Positions 1-9,445 of a stretch of 64,000 bases of DNA are shown here, in pieces (the stretch's first letter is position 1; the number at the start of each line of letters is the position of its first letter). The position numbers and the translations under genes were made by a program. The stretch covers positions 111,027 to 175,026 of the forward strand of contig MKSU01000016.1 of the NCBI GenBank assembly GCA_001897375.1. Direction: 5' to 3'. The stretch is from Sphingomonas sp. 67-36 (lineage in GTDB: Bacteria > Pseudomonadota > Alphaproteobacteria > Sphingomonadales > Sphingomonadaceae). The notes under the pieces were generated by a model, which had not been told where the DNA came from, did not search any database, and was given only the letters and a program-made list of their open reading frames with translations.

Positions 1-118
1 TTGATCGTGCACGGCACGCTGCATCTGCTAGGTTACGACCATCTGACCGACGACGAGGGCGATGCAATGGAAGCGATCGAACGCGACGCCCTTGGCGACC
101 TCGGCGTCGCAGACCCCT

Positions 119-138
<20 letters not shown>
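1..138 (+). CDS. ybeY: Endoribonuclease YbeY, C-terminal 45 residues (cut by window edge)
   Basis: This open frame enters from the left edge without a start and ends at a TGA. It reads [11 protein letters not shown], the H-x3-H-x5-H zinc motif of YbeY (His 4, 8 and 14 of the visible part). YbeY is a metal-dependent endoribonuclease for 16S rRNA 3' processing and ribosome quality control. The tail after the motif is short, as in the family. The next gene, corC, starts inside its last codons; the ybeY-corC pair is standard in Proteobacteria. Only the C terminus is visible, but the motif is diagnostic. Confidence 0.93.
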
Positions 139-1051
<913 letters not shown>

Positions 1052-1110
1052 TCGCGGCCCCGAATACCTGCCCCCTTCCGTCGCCGTGATCGCGCGCCTA
1101 TCGTCGCGCG

Positions 1111-2436
1111 ATGCGCAGACATATCCTCATCGTATCGGGCCTCGTCGTGCTGGTGGCGATCGCCATCATCGCATGGATCGCGTGGCCCGACACCGCCCGG
1201 CTCGACATGGCGAGCGTGGAAGGGCAACGCCCCGAGATCACCGATCCCCGCGCCCAGTGGATTCCCACGATGAACGTGGCGAAGGCGGTGGGCTGGCCGG
1301 ACGGCGCGAAGCCGGTCGCGGCGGCGGGGCTGACGGTCGCCGCCTATGCCACCGGGCTGGAGCATCCGCGCTGGCTCTATCGCCTGCCCAACGGCGATGT
1401 TCTCGTCGCGGAAAGCAATTCGCCACCGAGCGAGGGCGGCGGCATCGCCAACAAGGTGATGGGCTTCCTGATGGGCCGCGCCGGCGCCGGCGTCCCCTCC
1501 GCCAACCGCATCACGCTGCTGCGCGACGCGAACGGAGACGGCGTGCCGGAGGTGAAGACGGTGTTCATGACCGGGCTGAACTCGCCGTCCGGCATGGCGC
1601 TGTTCGACGGCCAGCTCTACATCGCGAACACCGACGCGCTGGTCCGCGTGCCCTATGTCGAGGGCATGACGAAAGTGACGGCCAAGCCTGAACTGGTGGT
1701 CAAGCTGAGCGGTGGCGGCAACCATTGGGCGCGCAACGTCATCCCGGCGGAGGACGGCAAGACCTTGTACGTCTCGGTCGGCTCCTCCACGAACATCGCC
1801 GACAACGGATTGGCGGCGGAGCGTTATCGCGCCAACATCCTTCAGGTATGGCCGAAGGAGAAGACCTACCGCATCTACGCGGCGGGCCTGCGCAACCCGA
1901 ACGGCATGGCGCTGGAGCCGCACAGCCATGAGCTATGGACCGTCGTCAACGAGCGCGACATGATCGGCTCCGACCTCGCGCCGGATTACCTGACCGCGGT
2001 GGAGATGGGCGATCACTTCGGCTGGCCGTGGTATTATTGGGGCGGCTATCCCGACCGGCGGGTCGAGCCGGGCAACGCCCCGCTCCAGCAATATTCCAAG
2101 CGGCCGGACTATGCGCTCGGCCCGCACGTCGCGGCGCTGGGGCTGACCTTCGCCGAGGATGCGAAGCTCGGGCCGAAATTCGCCAATGGCGCGTTCATCG
2201 GCGAGCATGGCTCGTGGAACCGCAAGCCGCTCTCGGGCTATAAGGTGGTGTTCGTGCCGTTCGGCGATACCGGCTGGCCGGTGAAGGACGCCAAGCCGAT
2301 CGACGTGCTGACCGGCTTCCTCAACAAGGATGGCGAGGCGCAGGGGCGCCCGGTCGGGGTCATCATCGACAAGACCGGCGCGCTGCTGGTGGCGGACGAC
2401 GTCGGCAACCGCGTGTGGCGGGTGAGCGCGCAGTAA
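1111..2436 (+). CDS. PQQ-dependent sugar dehydrogenase (sorbosone dehydrogenase family)
   Basis: A 441-residue beta-propeller oxidoreductase with one N-terminal membrane anchor or uncleaved signal (residues 6-25, very hydrophobic), so it should act in the periplasm. GLEHPRWLYRLPNGDVLVAE and GLRNPNGMALEPHSHELW are the repeated propeller-blade signatures of soluble PQQ glucose/sorbosone dehydrogenases. The end GALLVADDVGNRVWRV is the typical last blade. The family oxidises sugars or aldehydes with PQQ as cofactor; the substrate here cannot be read from sequence. It separates corC from lnt, which are often adjacent in related genomes, and the next two genes face it on the other strand. Confidence 0.85.
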   Translation: MRRHILIVSGLVVLVAIAIIAWIAWPDTARLDMASVEGQRPEITDPRAQWIPTMNVAKAVGWPDGAKPVAAAGLTVAAYATGLEHPRWLYRLPNGDVLVAESNSPPSEGGGIANKVMGFLMGRAGAGVPSANRITLLRDANGDGVPEVKTVFMTGLNSPSGMALFDGQLYIANTDALVRVPYVEGMTKVTAKPELVVKLSGGGNHWARNVIPAEDGKTLYVSVGSSTNIADNGLAAERYRANILQVWPKEKTYRIYAAGLRNPNGMALEPHSHELWTVVNERDMIGSDLAPDYLTAVEMGDHFGWPWYYWGGYPDRRVEPGNAPLQQYSKRPDYALGPHVAALGLTFAEDAKLGPKFANGAFIGEHGSWNRKPLSGYKVVFVPFGDTGWPVKDAKPIDVLTGFLNKDGEAQGRPVGVIIDKTGALLVADDVGNRVWRVSAQ

Positions 2437-2440
2437 GCCG

Positions 2441-2743
2441 CTATTCCAGCAATTTCGGCGCCTCGCGCTCCAGCTTGGCGCGGATGCGGTCGGAGAACAT
2501 CGACAGGAAGGCGGGCAACGTGAAGATGCAGTGGACGTTGGCGTCGCCGACATCCATTTGCGCCGAAACGCGCTGCCCCAGCCCCTCCACGGTAAAGTGC
2601 AGCGTGTCGCCTTCCCAGCGATGCTCGGTGATCGCACCGCCGGGCACGAAGTCCGCGAGCTTCCCGAAGCCGTTCGAGATCCGCTCCTTGGCCACCGCCT
2701 TGCCCAGCTGGTGCGGCACGTCCACTTCGATCGGGGCGGTCAT
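2441..2743 (-). CDS. Polyhydroxyalkanoic acid system family protein
   Basis: A 100-residue soluble protein matching the PHA_gran_rgn family, small proteins first noted beside polyhydroxyalkanoate granule genes. The pattern is [16 protein letters not shown] at the N terminus, a central sheet region with [21 protein letters not shown], and a C-terminal helix [17 protein letters not shown]. The fold resembles a START-like or polyketide-cyclase half. Its ATG overlaps the TGA of the upstream VOC gene by 4 bases, so the two are translationally coupled. No PHA synthase is in the window, so a role in PHA metabolism is only a family label. Confidence 0.75.
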   Translation of the reverse strand: MTAPIEVDVPHQLGKAVAKERISNGFGKLADFVPGGAITEHRWEGDTLHFTVEGLGQRVSAQMDVGDANVHCIFTLPAFLSMFSDRIRAKLEREAPKLLE

Positions 2744-3180
2744 GCGGCGATCTCCTCCTTGCCGGTCGCGAACAGCATCGCGTCATCGGCAAACGCCTTG
2801 AACTCCAGCGCGTTGCCTGAGGGATCTCGGAAGAACATCGTCGCCTGCTCGCCGGGCTGGCCGGCGAAGCGGATATGCGGCGCGATGCCGAACGCGACTC
2901 CCGCCGCCTCCAGCCGCGCGGCGAGCGCGCGCCAGTCCGCCATCGTCAGCACGACGCCGAAATGCGGCACCGGCACGTCATGCCCGTCGACCGGGTTCGA
3001 CGCTTCCGGCGCGCGCAGCGAATCGTCGAGATGGGCGACGATCTGATGGCCGCCGAGATCGAAGTCGATCCAGCGCTCGCTCGACCGCCCCTCGCGGCAG
3101 CCGAGCACCTCGCCGTAGAAGGCGCGCGCGGCGGCAAGGTCATGGACGGGAAAGGCGAGATGGAACGGGCGCAGTGTCAT
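2740..3180 (-). CDS. VOC-family (glyoxalase/bleomycin resistance-like) protein
   Basis: A 146-residue protein starting [23 protein letters not shown], the classic first beta-alpha-beta unit of the vicinal oxygen chelate fold. The C-terminal half has the second module ([21 protein letters not shown]) and [14 protein letters not shown], where the final Glu sits at the usual metal-ligand position. Metal-binding His and Glu residues therefore look intact, but the substrate is unknown. I start at the second Met because the five preceding residues are not family-like. It is the first gene of a two-gene operon and diverges from lnt. Confidence 0.82.
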   Translation of the reverse strand: MTLRPFHLAFPVHDLAAARAFYGEVLGCREGRSSERWIDFDLGGHQIVAHLDDSLRAPEASNPVDGHDVPVPHFGVVLTMADWRALAARLEAAGVAFGIAPHIRFAGQPGEQATMFFRDPSGNALEFKAFADDAMLFATGKEEIAA

Positions 3181-3297
3181 GCCCCGATCATACACCCGGC
3201 ACGATTATTCGTCACCTGCGGACTTGAAGCCTCCCCGCGCCTCCCGCATGAACCGCCGGCGCGGGACAATGTGGCGCGTGATGACGAAGGCTTGACG

Positions 3298-4839
3298 ATG
3301 ATCTCCCTCGCCCGGCGCCCTGCCCCGATCGCCCTCCTGCTCGGCGCGCTCGCGGCCTGCGGCTTCGCGCCGCTGGATTGGTGGCCGCTGACGCTGGCGT
3401 GTTTTGCCGCGTGGATGTGGCTGGTCCGGCGTGCGACGTCGCTGAAGCAGGCGCTGTGGCTCGGCTGGGTGTTCGGGGTCGGGCATTTCACGATCAACGA
3501 CAACTGGTTCCAGCACGCCTTCGATTTCCAGGACAAGATGCCGCCGTTGCTCGGCTATGCCGCGCCGCTCGCGCTGGCGCTGTACCTCGCGGTCTATCCG
3601 GCGCTGGCGGCGGGCTTTGCATGGCGATTGCGCGGGGAGCGGGCGAACGCGGGCTATGTGCTCGGCTTCGGCGCGGCATGGATCGCGAGCGAATGGCTGC
3701 GCAGCGTGATGTTCACCGGCTATGCGTGGGACCCGCTCGGGGTGATCTGGGTGCCGGTGCAGCCGGTCGCGAGCCTCGCGGCGTGGATCGGCACCTATGC
3801 GCTGTCGGGGCTGACGGTGGCGCTGGCGGGGGCGCTCCTGCTGCTGCGCCGGCCATTGACCTGGGCCGGCGCGGGATTGGGGTTGGCGCTGCTCCTGGGC
3901 GCGCAGGCCTTCAGCTATACCCCTCCGGCCGGCAAGGCGGCGGTCGACGCCCCGCGCCTCGTCGTCGTCCAGCCCAACGTCTCGCAGGACCAGCGCGGCG
4001 AGAGCGACGGCGAGCTATTGCTCCGCAAGCTCTCGGCGCTCTCGGGTGTTCCGGGCACCGCGCCGCGCCTGCTGCTATGGCCCGAGGGGGTGGTGCGCGA
4101 CTTCATCGAGGACGGCTATCCCACCTACGCCTACGGCTTCCAGGCCAGCCCCTATTACATCCGCCGCCGCATGGCCGCGCTGCTCGGGCCTTCGGACATG
4201 CTGCTGACCGGCGGCACCGCCCTGCAATTCGACCGCAACGGCAACGTCACCACCGCGACCAACTCGGTGTTCGCGATCGACCCAGCCGCGCGGATCGTCG
4301 GGCGCTACGACAAGGCGCATCTCGTGCCTTATGGCGAATATCTCCCGATGCCGTGGCTGCTGAAGCCGCTCGGCCTCGCACGGCTGGTGCCGGGGGACAT
4401 GGATTTCGCCGATGGGCCGGGGCCGCGCAATCTGACGCTCCCCGGCTTCGGCGCGATCGGAGTGCAGATCTGCTATGAGATCATCTTCTCCGGGCAGGTG
4501 ATCGACCGCGCGCGTCGCCCGCGCCTGCTGTTCAACCCGTCGAACGATGCGTGGTTCGGCAAATGGGGGCCGCCGCAGCATCTGGCGCAGGCGCGGATGC
4601 GCGCGATCGAGGAAGGGCTGCCGATCGTCCGCGCGACCCCCAACGGCATCTCCGCCGTGATCGCCGCGGACGGCCGCCTGATCGCCACCGTGCCCCACGA
4701 GAAGGCCGGCGCGATCGAGGTGGCGATCCCCGCCCCCGCACCGCCGACCCTGTTCTCCCGCACCGGCAACTGGGCAACGCTGCTGATCGCGCTGCTGTTG
4801 GCCGGCGCGGCGGTTGCCTTCCGCCGGCAGCGGCGCTAG
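3298..4839 (+). CDS. lnt: Apolipoprotein N-acyltransferase
   Basis: A 513-residue inner-membrane enzyme that adds the third acyl chain to the N-terminal Cys of lipoproteins. About six to seven membrane helices fill residues 10-215, then a periplasmic nitrilase domain, then one C-terminal helix (LLIALLLAGAAVAF). The catalytic Glu-Lys-Cys triad is readable as E263 (LLLWPEGV), K339 (YDKAHLVPYGEYLP) and C392 (IGVQICYEIIF), matching E. coli E267/K335/C387. ATG 3298 gives the family length and places the first helix correctly; the upstream in-frame extension has no family likeness. Only 47 bases separate its stop from metK. Confidence 0.96.
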   Translation: MISLARRPAPIALLLGALAACGFAPLDWWPLTLACFAAWMWLVRRATSLKQALWLGWVFGVGHFTINDNWFQHAFDFQDKMPPLLGYAAPLALALYLAVYPALAAGFAWRLRGERANAGYVLGFGAAWIASEWLRSVMFTGYAWDPLGVIWVPVQPVASLAAWIGTYALSGLTVALAGALLLLRRPLTWAGAGLGLALLLGAQAFSYTPPAGKAAVDAPRLVVVQPNVSQDQRGESDGELLLRKLSALSGVPGTAPRLLLWPEGVVRDFIEDGYPTYAYGFQASPYYIRRRMAALLGPSDMLLTGGTALQFDRNGNVTTATNSVFAIDPAARIVGRYDKAHLVPYGEYLPMPWLLKPLGLARLVPGDMDFADGPGPRNLTLPGFGAIGVQICYEIIFSGQVIDRARRPRLLFNPSNDAWFGKWGPPQHLAQARMRAIEEGLPIVRATPNGISAVIAADGRLIATVPHEKAGAIEVAIPAPAPPTLFSRTGNWATLLIALLLAGAAVAFRRQRR

Positions 4840-4843
4840 GGCC

Positions 4844-4865
4844 GATATAAAGCTATCTTTATATC
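4844..4865. promoter_or_regulatory. Perfect 9-bp inverted repeat before metK (candidate operator)
   Basis: Arms GATATAAAG (4844-4852) and CTTTATATC (4857-4865) flank CTAT. It is AT-rich in an otherwise GC-rich locus and ends 21 bases before the metK ATG. As RNA the 4-base loop could form a short hairpin, but there is no U-run. The form resembles the operators of winged-helix ArsR-type repressors of methionine/SAM cycle genes (SahR-like) described by comparative genomics in Proteobacteria. That assignment is inference from recalled motif shape. Confidence 0.7.
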
Positions 4866-4886
4866 GTTAAGTTAATCGGAGCGATC

Positions 4887-6092
4887 ATGCGTCAGTCGTT
4901 CATCTTCACCAGCGAATCGGTCAGCGAAGGCCACCCCGACAAGGTTGCCGACCAGATTTCCGACTCGATCGTCGATCTGTTCCTGTCGAAAGACCCCGAG
5001 GCGCGCGTCGCCTGCGAGACGCTGACCACCACCAACAAGGTGGTGCTGGCCGGCGAGATCCGCGGGCGCGGCATCATGGACACCGACGGCAACTGGGCGC
5101 CGGGCATCCTCGATGAGATCGAGCGCACCGTGCGCGAGACGGTGAAGCGCATCGGCTACGAACAGTCCGGCTTCCACTGGAAGACGTTCGATTTCTCGAA
5201 CAACCTCCACCCGCAGTCCGCGCATATCGCGATGGGCGTGGACGAGAGCGGCAACAAGGACGAGGGCGCCGGCGATCAGGGCATCATGTTCGGCTATGCC
5301 ACCGACGAGACGCCCGGCCTGATGCCCGCGACGCTCTATTACAGCCACAAGATCCTCGAGCGGATGGCGGAGGATCGCCATTCCGGCAAGGCGCCGTTCC
5401 TCGAGCCGGACGCCAAGAGCCAGGTGACGCTGCAATATGAGAACGAACTCCCGGTGCGCGCCACCGCGCTGGTCGTCTCGACGCAGCATTCGGCGGAGCT
5501 GTCGAACGACGCGGGGCAGAAGAAGCTGCGCGATTACGTCAAGGGCGTGTTCGCCGAGGTGCTGCCGCAGGGCTGGCTGCCATCAGAGGACAAGATCTAC
5601 GTCAACCCGACCGGGCTGTTCGAGATCGGCGGCCCGGACGGCGACGCCGGCCTCACCGGCCGCAAGATCATCGTCGACACCTACGGCGGCGCGGCCCCGC
5701 ACGGCGGCGGCGCGTTCAGCGGCAAGGACCCGACCAAGGTGGACCGCTCGGCCGCCTATGTCGCGCGCTATCTGGCGAAGAATGTCGTCGCGGCCGGCCT
5801 CGCGCGGCGCGTGACGATCCAGCTTTCCTATGCGATCGGCATCGCCGAGCCGCTGTCGGTCTACGTCGACACCCACGGCACCGGCACCGTGCCGGAAGCG
5901 AAGCTGGAAGAGGTGCTGCCCAAGCTCGTCCGCCTGACGCCGAAGGGCATCCGCGAGCATCTGAAGCTCAACGCGCCGATTTATTCCCGGACCGCCGCCT
6001 ACGGCCATTTCGGCCGCGATTCGGACGGCACGCATTTCACCTGGGAAGCGACCGATCTGGTCGACAAGCTGAAGGAGGCGGTCGCGGCCTGA
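4887..6092 (+). CDS. metK: S-adenosylmethionine synthase
   Basis: A 401-residue cytosolic enzyme that makes SAM from methionine and ATP. The N terminus [20 protein letters not shown] is the hallmark first motif with the catalytic His. [12 protein letters not shown] (about residue 131) and the Gly-rich loop [19 protein letters not shown] (about 273) are the ATP and metal signatures. The length is slightly above the E. coli enzyme and usual for alphaproteobacteria. It has its own upstream inverted repeat (4844-4865), which suggests control by the methionine or SAH pool, and is followed by a GC-rich hairpin. Confidence 0.98.
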   Translation: MRQSFIFTSESVSEGHPDKVADQISDSIVDLFLSKDPEARVACETLTTTNKVVLAGEIRGRGIMDTDGNWAPGILDEIERTVRETVKRIGYEQSGFHWKTFDFSNNLHPQSAHIAMGVDESGNKDEGAGDQGIMFGYATDETPGLMPATLYYSHKILERMAEDRHSGKAPFLEPDAKSQVTLQYENELPVRATALVVSTQHSAELSNDAGQKKLRDYVKGVFAEVLPQGWLPSEDKIYVNPTGLFEIGGPDGDAGLTGRKIIVDTYGGAAPHGGGAFSGKDPTKVDRSAAYVARYLAKNVVAAGLARRVTIQLSYAIGIAEPLSVYVDTHGTGTVPEAKLEEVLPKLVRLTPKGIREHLKLNAPIYSRTAAYGHFGRDSDGTHFTWEATDLVDKLKEAVAA

Positions 6093-6104
6093 GGCCCGCC
6101 GCCG

Positions 6105-6135
6105 GGGCGCCCTTTCGCGGGGCGCCCGCCCTTTC
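6105..6135 (+). terminator. Putative metK terminator hairpin
   Basis: Arms GGGCGCC (6105-6111) and GGCGCCC (6121-6127) flank a 9-base loop and are followed by GCCCTTTCCT. The stem is short and the T-run is weak. It sits between convergent metK and the exported protein gene, so it may serve either. Confidence 0.45.
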
Positions 6136-6900
6136 CTATCGCAACGCCGCCGTATAAGCCCCGAACGCCTCGCGCAGTACGTTGCGCCCGTTCTGCGTCA
6201 CCTCGACGCCGCCGCCGGCATGACCCGGCTCCACCGACACCATCACGCGATAGACGAAGCCGCGATTGGCGAATTCGTAGATGCGCCGCCCGCCGCTCTG
6301 ATCGACCAGCCGGCCGCCGTCGATGGTGAGCGAGGCACGCGTGTCCTGTCCGCCCCATGGCTGCGACACCTCGGGCAGGTCGCTGTCGAAATTATAGCTC
6401 GTGTAGCGATAGCCGTTGCGCTCCGTCCGTACGATCTGGATCGAGCGCCGCCCGGTGATGCCCAGCACGCGGGTCTGCGCGGCGAAGCGGCAGTTGGTGG
6501 TCTCCTGCCCCAGCGTGATCGAGGTGACGGTCGGCGTCGTCGCGCCCGGTTCGACCATGCCGGGGTTGATCGCATGGACGTTGCCGACCTGCCGCCCGAC
6601 GAGATTGAACAGCGGGTAATAGATCTGCCCGGCCCCCGGATCGCCCGCGCCTAGCCGCACCGCGATGCGCCGCGCGCTCAGGTCCGGCTTGGCGAAGCTG
6701 ATGAGGTCCATCTGCCGGTCCGGCCCCGGCGCGCCGAGCACCAGCACGCGATCGCGGTTGGTCGCGTCGCAGATCAGCGGCACCGGCGACCAGCGCCCCT
6801 CGCGCTTCACGAACGAGATCGATTTTTCCGAGGCAAGCTGCGCGCCGCCCGCCACCGGAAGCGCCAGTGCGGTTGCCGCCAACACCCAGGCCCAACGCAT
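6136..6900 (-). CDS. Exported protein of unknown function
   Basis: A 254-residue protein I do not recognise. From the Met at 6900 it has a clean Sec signal peptide (MRWAWVLAATALALPVAGGAQ), with probable cleavage after AGGA, so it should be periplasmic or surface-located. The mature part is beta-rich, has two Cys (ICDA about residue 44 and NCRF about 130) that could form a disulfide, and no known catalytic motif. The start at 6921 would add a charged stretch before the signal. It converges on metK and diverges from trmB with about 100 bases between. Confidence 0.75.
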   Translation of the reverse strand: MRWAWVLAATALALPVAGGAQLASEKSISFVKREGRWSPVPLICDATNRDRVLVLGAPGPDRQMDLISFAKPDLSARRIAVRLGAGDPGAGQIYYPLFNLVGRQVGNVHAINPGMVEPGATTPTVTSITLGQETTNCRFAAQTRVLGITGRRSIQIVRTERNGYRYTSYNFDSDLPEVSQPWGGQDTRASLTIDGGRLVDQSGGRRIYEFANRGFVYRVMVSVEPGHAGGGVEVTQNGRNVLREAFGAYTAALR

Positions 6901-6998
6901 CTTCTTCTCCTGCGATTCCATGCTCGCGCGCGTGTTTAGGGGCGTGTCGATGAACGCGGCATTGCCCTTGCCCCGTCGCGCCTTTACCCGGCCTCGCC

Positions 6999-7682
6999 AT
7001 GAACGATCCGACGACGATCCGCCGCCTCTATGGTCGGCGACAAGGCCATGCGTTGCGCGCCGGGCAGGCCGCGCTGGTCGAGGAGCTGCTGCCCCGCCTT
7101 GCCGTCCCCGAAACCGGCGCGCTCTCTGCGCCGGCGCTGTTCGGCGACGATCGCCCGCTGCAACTGGAGATCGGCTTCGGCGCGGGCGAGCATCTCGCCG
7201 CGCAGGCGGAGGCCGCGCCCGGCACCGGCTTCATCGGCTGCGAGCCGTTCCTCAACGGCGTGGTCGGCGCGCTCGGCCATGTCCGCGACCGCGGGCTGGA
7301 GAATGTCCGCATCCACATGGGCGACGCGTTGGAGGTGGTGGAGCGGCTGCCCGACGCCAGCCTGACCCGCGTCTATCTGCTCCACCCCGATCCATGGCCC
7401 AAGGCGCGTCACGCCAAGCGGCGGATGGTCAACCACGGCCCGCTCGACCTGATCGCGGCGAAGCTCAAGCCCGGCTGCGAGTTCCGCCTCGGCACCGACG
7501 ATCCCACTTATTGCCGCTGGGCGATGATGATCATGAACCAGCGCCGCGATTTCGAATGGACCGCGCGCGGGCCGCGGGATTTCCTCACCCGCCCCGCCGA
7601 CTGGCCGGAAACGCGCTATGAGCGCAAGGCCCGCCGGCAGGGGCATGAGGTCTGGTATTTCACCTATCGCCGCGTCGGTTAG
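6999..7682 (+). CDS. trmB: tRNA (guanine-N7-)-methyltransferase
   Basis: A 227-residue SAM-dependent enzyme that methylates G46 of tRNA. The SAM-binding loop LEIGFGAGEHLAAQA is at about residue 53, followed by IGCEPF and the catalytic-region motif YLLHPDPWPKARHAKRRM at about 125. The conserved end WYFTYRR is present. The N terminus RRLYGRRQGHALRAGQ is typical of TrmB. Its last 4 bases overlap the end of the convergent metallo-hydrolase gene. Location close to metK, lnt and ybeY is common in Sphingomonadales. Confidence 0.96.
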   Translation: MNDPTTIRRLYGRRQGHALRAGQAALVEELLPRLAVPETGALSAPALFGDDRPLQLEIGFGAGEHLAAQAEAAPGTGFIGCEPFLNGVVGALGHVRDRGLENVRIHMGDALEVVERLPDASLTRVYLLHPDPWPKARHAKRRMVNHGPLDLIAAKLKPGCEFRLGTDDPTYCRWAMMIMNQRRDFEWTARGPRDFLTRPADWPETRYERKARRQGHEVWYFTYRRVG

Positions 7683-8854
7683 TCCAGCGCGGCGATCTCC
7701 GGCCGCTTGAGGCAGGCGTCGATCAGCGATTCGTCCGGCCGCTTCGTCGGCGCCGACCACGGCGCGATCTCGGTCGGCTTGCCCACCGTCGCGGGCGCGA
7801 AGCGCTCCACGTCGCCGCCGGTGCAGCGCATCAGCGCATCGAGCATCGCCGGCGGCGTATCGCGCGCCTCGTAGCTCAGGCGATAGGTGCCCCAGTGGAT
7901 CGGGATGGCGTGCCCCGCGCCGAGCCGGTCGAACACGCGCACCGCATTGGCCGGGCCGATATGGCTGCCCGAATCCATCTGGTCGGGGACGAATCGGAAC
8001 GCGCCGATCGGGATCATCGCCAGCCGGATCGGCCCGAGCGCGGCGGCCTCCGCCGGCCATTTGCCGTCGCCGAATCCGGTATCGCCCGCGAAGAAGATGT
8101 TTCCGCCCGCCGGCAGCTTCACGACGAAGGCCGACCAGAGCGCGCGATTGCGATCGGTGAACCACCGGCTGCCCCAATGGTGGTTGCGCGCGACGATCAC
8201 CTCAACGCCGGGGCGGATCGCCAGCTTCTGCCCCCAATCGAGCGCGGTGGCCCTCGCGCCGACCGAATCGATCACCGTATCGTTGCCCAGCGAGGTGACG
8301 ATCGTCGGACGGTCGCGCTCCCACAACCGCTTGAGGGTCGGCTTGTCGAGATGGTCGTAGTGGTTGTGGCTGACGAGGATCAGGTCGATCTTCGGCAGGT
8401 CCTCGAACCTCACGCCCGGCGCGGTGACGCGCTTCGGCCCGAACAGGAACGGCCCTGTGCGCTCGGACCAGATCGGGTCGGTCAGGATGTTCAGCCCCTG
8501 CGTCTGGATCAGCACGGTCGCATGGCCGATCCAGGTGGCGACCATCCGCTCGCCTTCGACGCGCGGCTCGGGCTTGCCCTGCGTCACCGGCACGCTGGCG
8601 GGCCATGGCGGGCGGCCATCGCTGCCGGTCAGGTAGCGCCAGAAGAATCCGGCGCGGCTGCCGCTGCCGGTCGGCATGCGGAACGTGTCGTCATCGCCGC
8701 CGGGGTTGAAGAAGCGCGCGCCGTCGAAATGGTCGCTCGCCGGCCCCTCGTAATAGATGCGATCGAGGAAGCGCGGGACGATCGTGATCGCAAGGCACAG
8801 GGCGATGACGGAAAACAGGATCACCGCGCCGGCGATCTTCAGGACTAACGCCAA
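7679..8854 (-). CDS. Membrane-anchored metallo-beta-lactamase-fold hydrolase (UlaG/NAPE-PLD-like)
   Basis: A 391-residue protein with an N-terminal membrane helix (residues 5-28) and a metallo-beta-lactamase domain. The metal motif is SHNHYDHLD (H163, H165, D167, H168), preceded by WIGHATVLIQTQGLNILTDP, which places it with the NAPE-PLD/RomA-like group. Later ligands are in NHHWGSRW, FFAGDTGFGDG and PIHWGTYRLSYEARD. The family hydrolyses phosphodiester or lactone bonds, and the substrate is unknown. The gene converges on trmB with a 4-base overlap. Confidence 0.85.
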   Translation of the reverse strand: MALVLKIAGAVILFSVIALCLAITIVPRFLDRIYYEGPASDHFDGARFFNPGGDDDTFRMPTGSGSRAGFFWRYLTGSDGRPPWPASVPVTQGKPEPRVEGERMVATWIGHATVLIQTQGLNILTDPIWSERTGPFLFGPKRVTAPGVRFEDLPKIDLILVSHNHYDHLDKPTLKRLWERDRPTIVTSLGNDTVIDSVGARATALDWGQKLAIRPGVEVIVARNHHWGSRWFTDRNRALWSAFVVKLPAGGNIFFAGDTGFGDGKWPAEAAALGPIRLAMIPIGAFRFVPDQMDSGSHIGPANAVRVFDRLGAGHAIPIHWGTYRLSYEARDTPPAMLDALMRCTGGDVERFAPATVGKPTEIAPWSAPTKRPDESLIDACLKRPEIAALD

Positions 8855-8911
8855 GAGCAGGCTCCCCGGAAAGGTCGCGCAGAGATAGGGCCGTCCTGTC
8901 CCAAGCGCCAG

Positions 8912-9364
8912 CTATCGCAGCAATTCTTCGCGCACTTCCACCGCGCGGAGCGACATGCGCACCTCGACGAGGAAGGATATCAGCGCCGCGATCAGCAGCA
9001 CCATCGACAGGACGAAGGCGGTCGCCACGAACTGCCCGATGCGCAGCCCGGCAAGCTCCGCGATGAACAGCAGCGCGACCACCGAGCAGGTCATCACGGC
9101 GGAGAAGACGGCGAGGTACAGCGCACGGTTGATGATGACGATGCGCCGGTCGAGCAGGCGCAGCTCCCACACATGGCGGTCATGCTCCGGCCCGTGCGAG
9201 CGCGGGTGCAGCCCCTCCAGCACGCGCGCCCGGTCGATCACGCGCGCCAGCCGCCCGGTCAGCACGTTGAGCAGCGCGCCGATCCCGGCGAGCATGAACA
9301 CGGGGCTGAGCGAAAGCTGGATCGTCTGCGCGATCGTCGAGACGGCGGGGGAATATTGCAGCAC
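8912..9364 (-). CDS. DUF2721-family membrane protein
   Basis: A protein of about 150 residues of the DUF2721 family. The core is SLSPVFMLAGIGALLNVLTGRLARVIDRARVLE (split as SLSPVFMLAGIGALLN plus VLTGRLARVIDRAR), followed by a cytosolic basic segment and two hydrophobic helices, FSAVMTCSVVALLFIAEL and FVLSMVLLIAALISFLV. The function is unknown; the short loop with Arg-rich RARVLEG is conserved in the family. No ATG start fits. I chose GTG 9364; TTG 9400 would add 12 residues. The start is therefore uncertain. It lies head to head with the acetyltransferase gene at 9446. Confidence 0.75.
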   Translation of the reverse strand: MLQYSPAVSTIAQTIQLSLSPVFMLAGIGALLNVLTGRLARVIDRARVLEGLHPRSHGPEHDRHVWELRLLDRRIVIINRALYLAVFSAVMTCSVVALLFIAELAGLRIGQFVATAFVLSMVLLIAALISFLVEVRMSLRAVEVREELLR

Positions 9365-9445
9365 CGCGAACAGGATGCCCGCGGCGACGAATGGAGGCAA
9401 GCGGCAACGGGCTGGTAACCGTGACGTCCTAGAGCGGTCCCCGCG

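Noticed and set aside
4844-4886. SAM riboswitch before metK
   Set aside because: Only 47 bases lie between lnt and metK and the only structure is a simple perfect dyad; no SAM-II, SAM-IV/V or SAM/SAH consensus could be traced.
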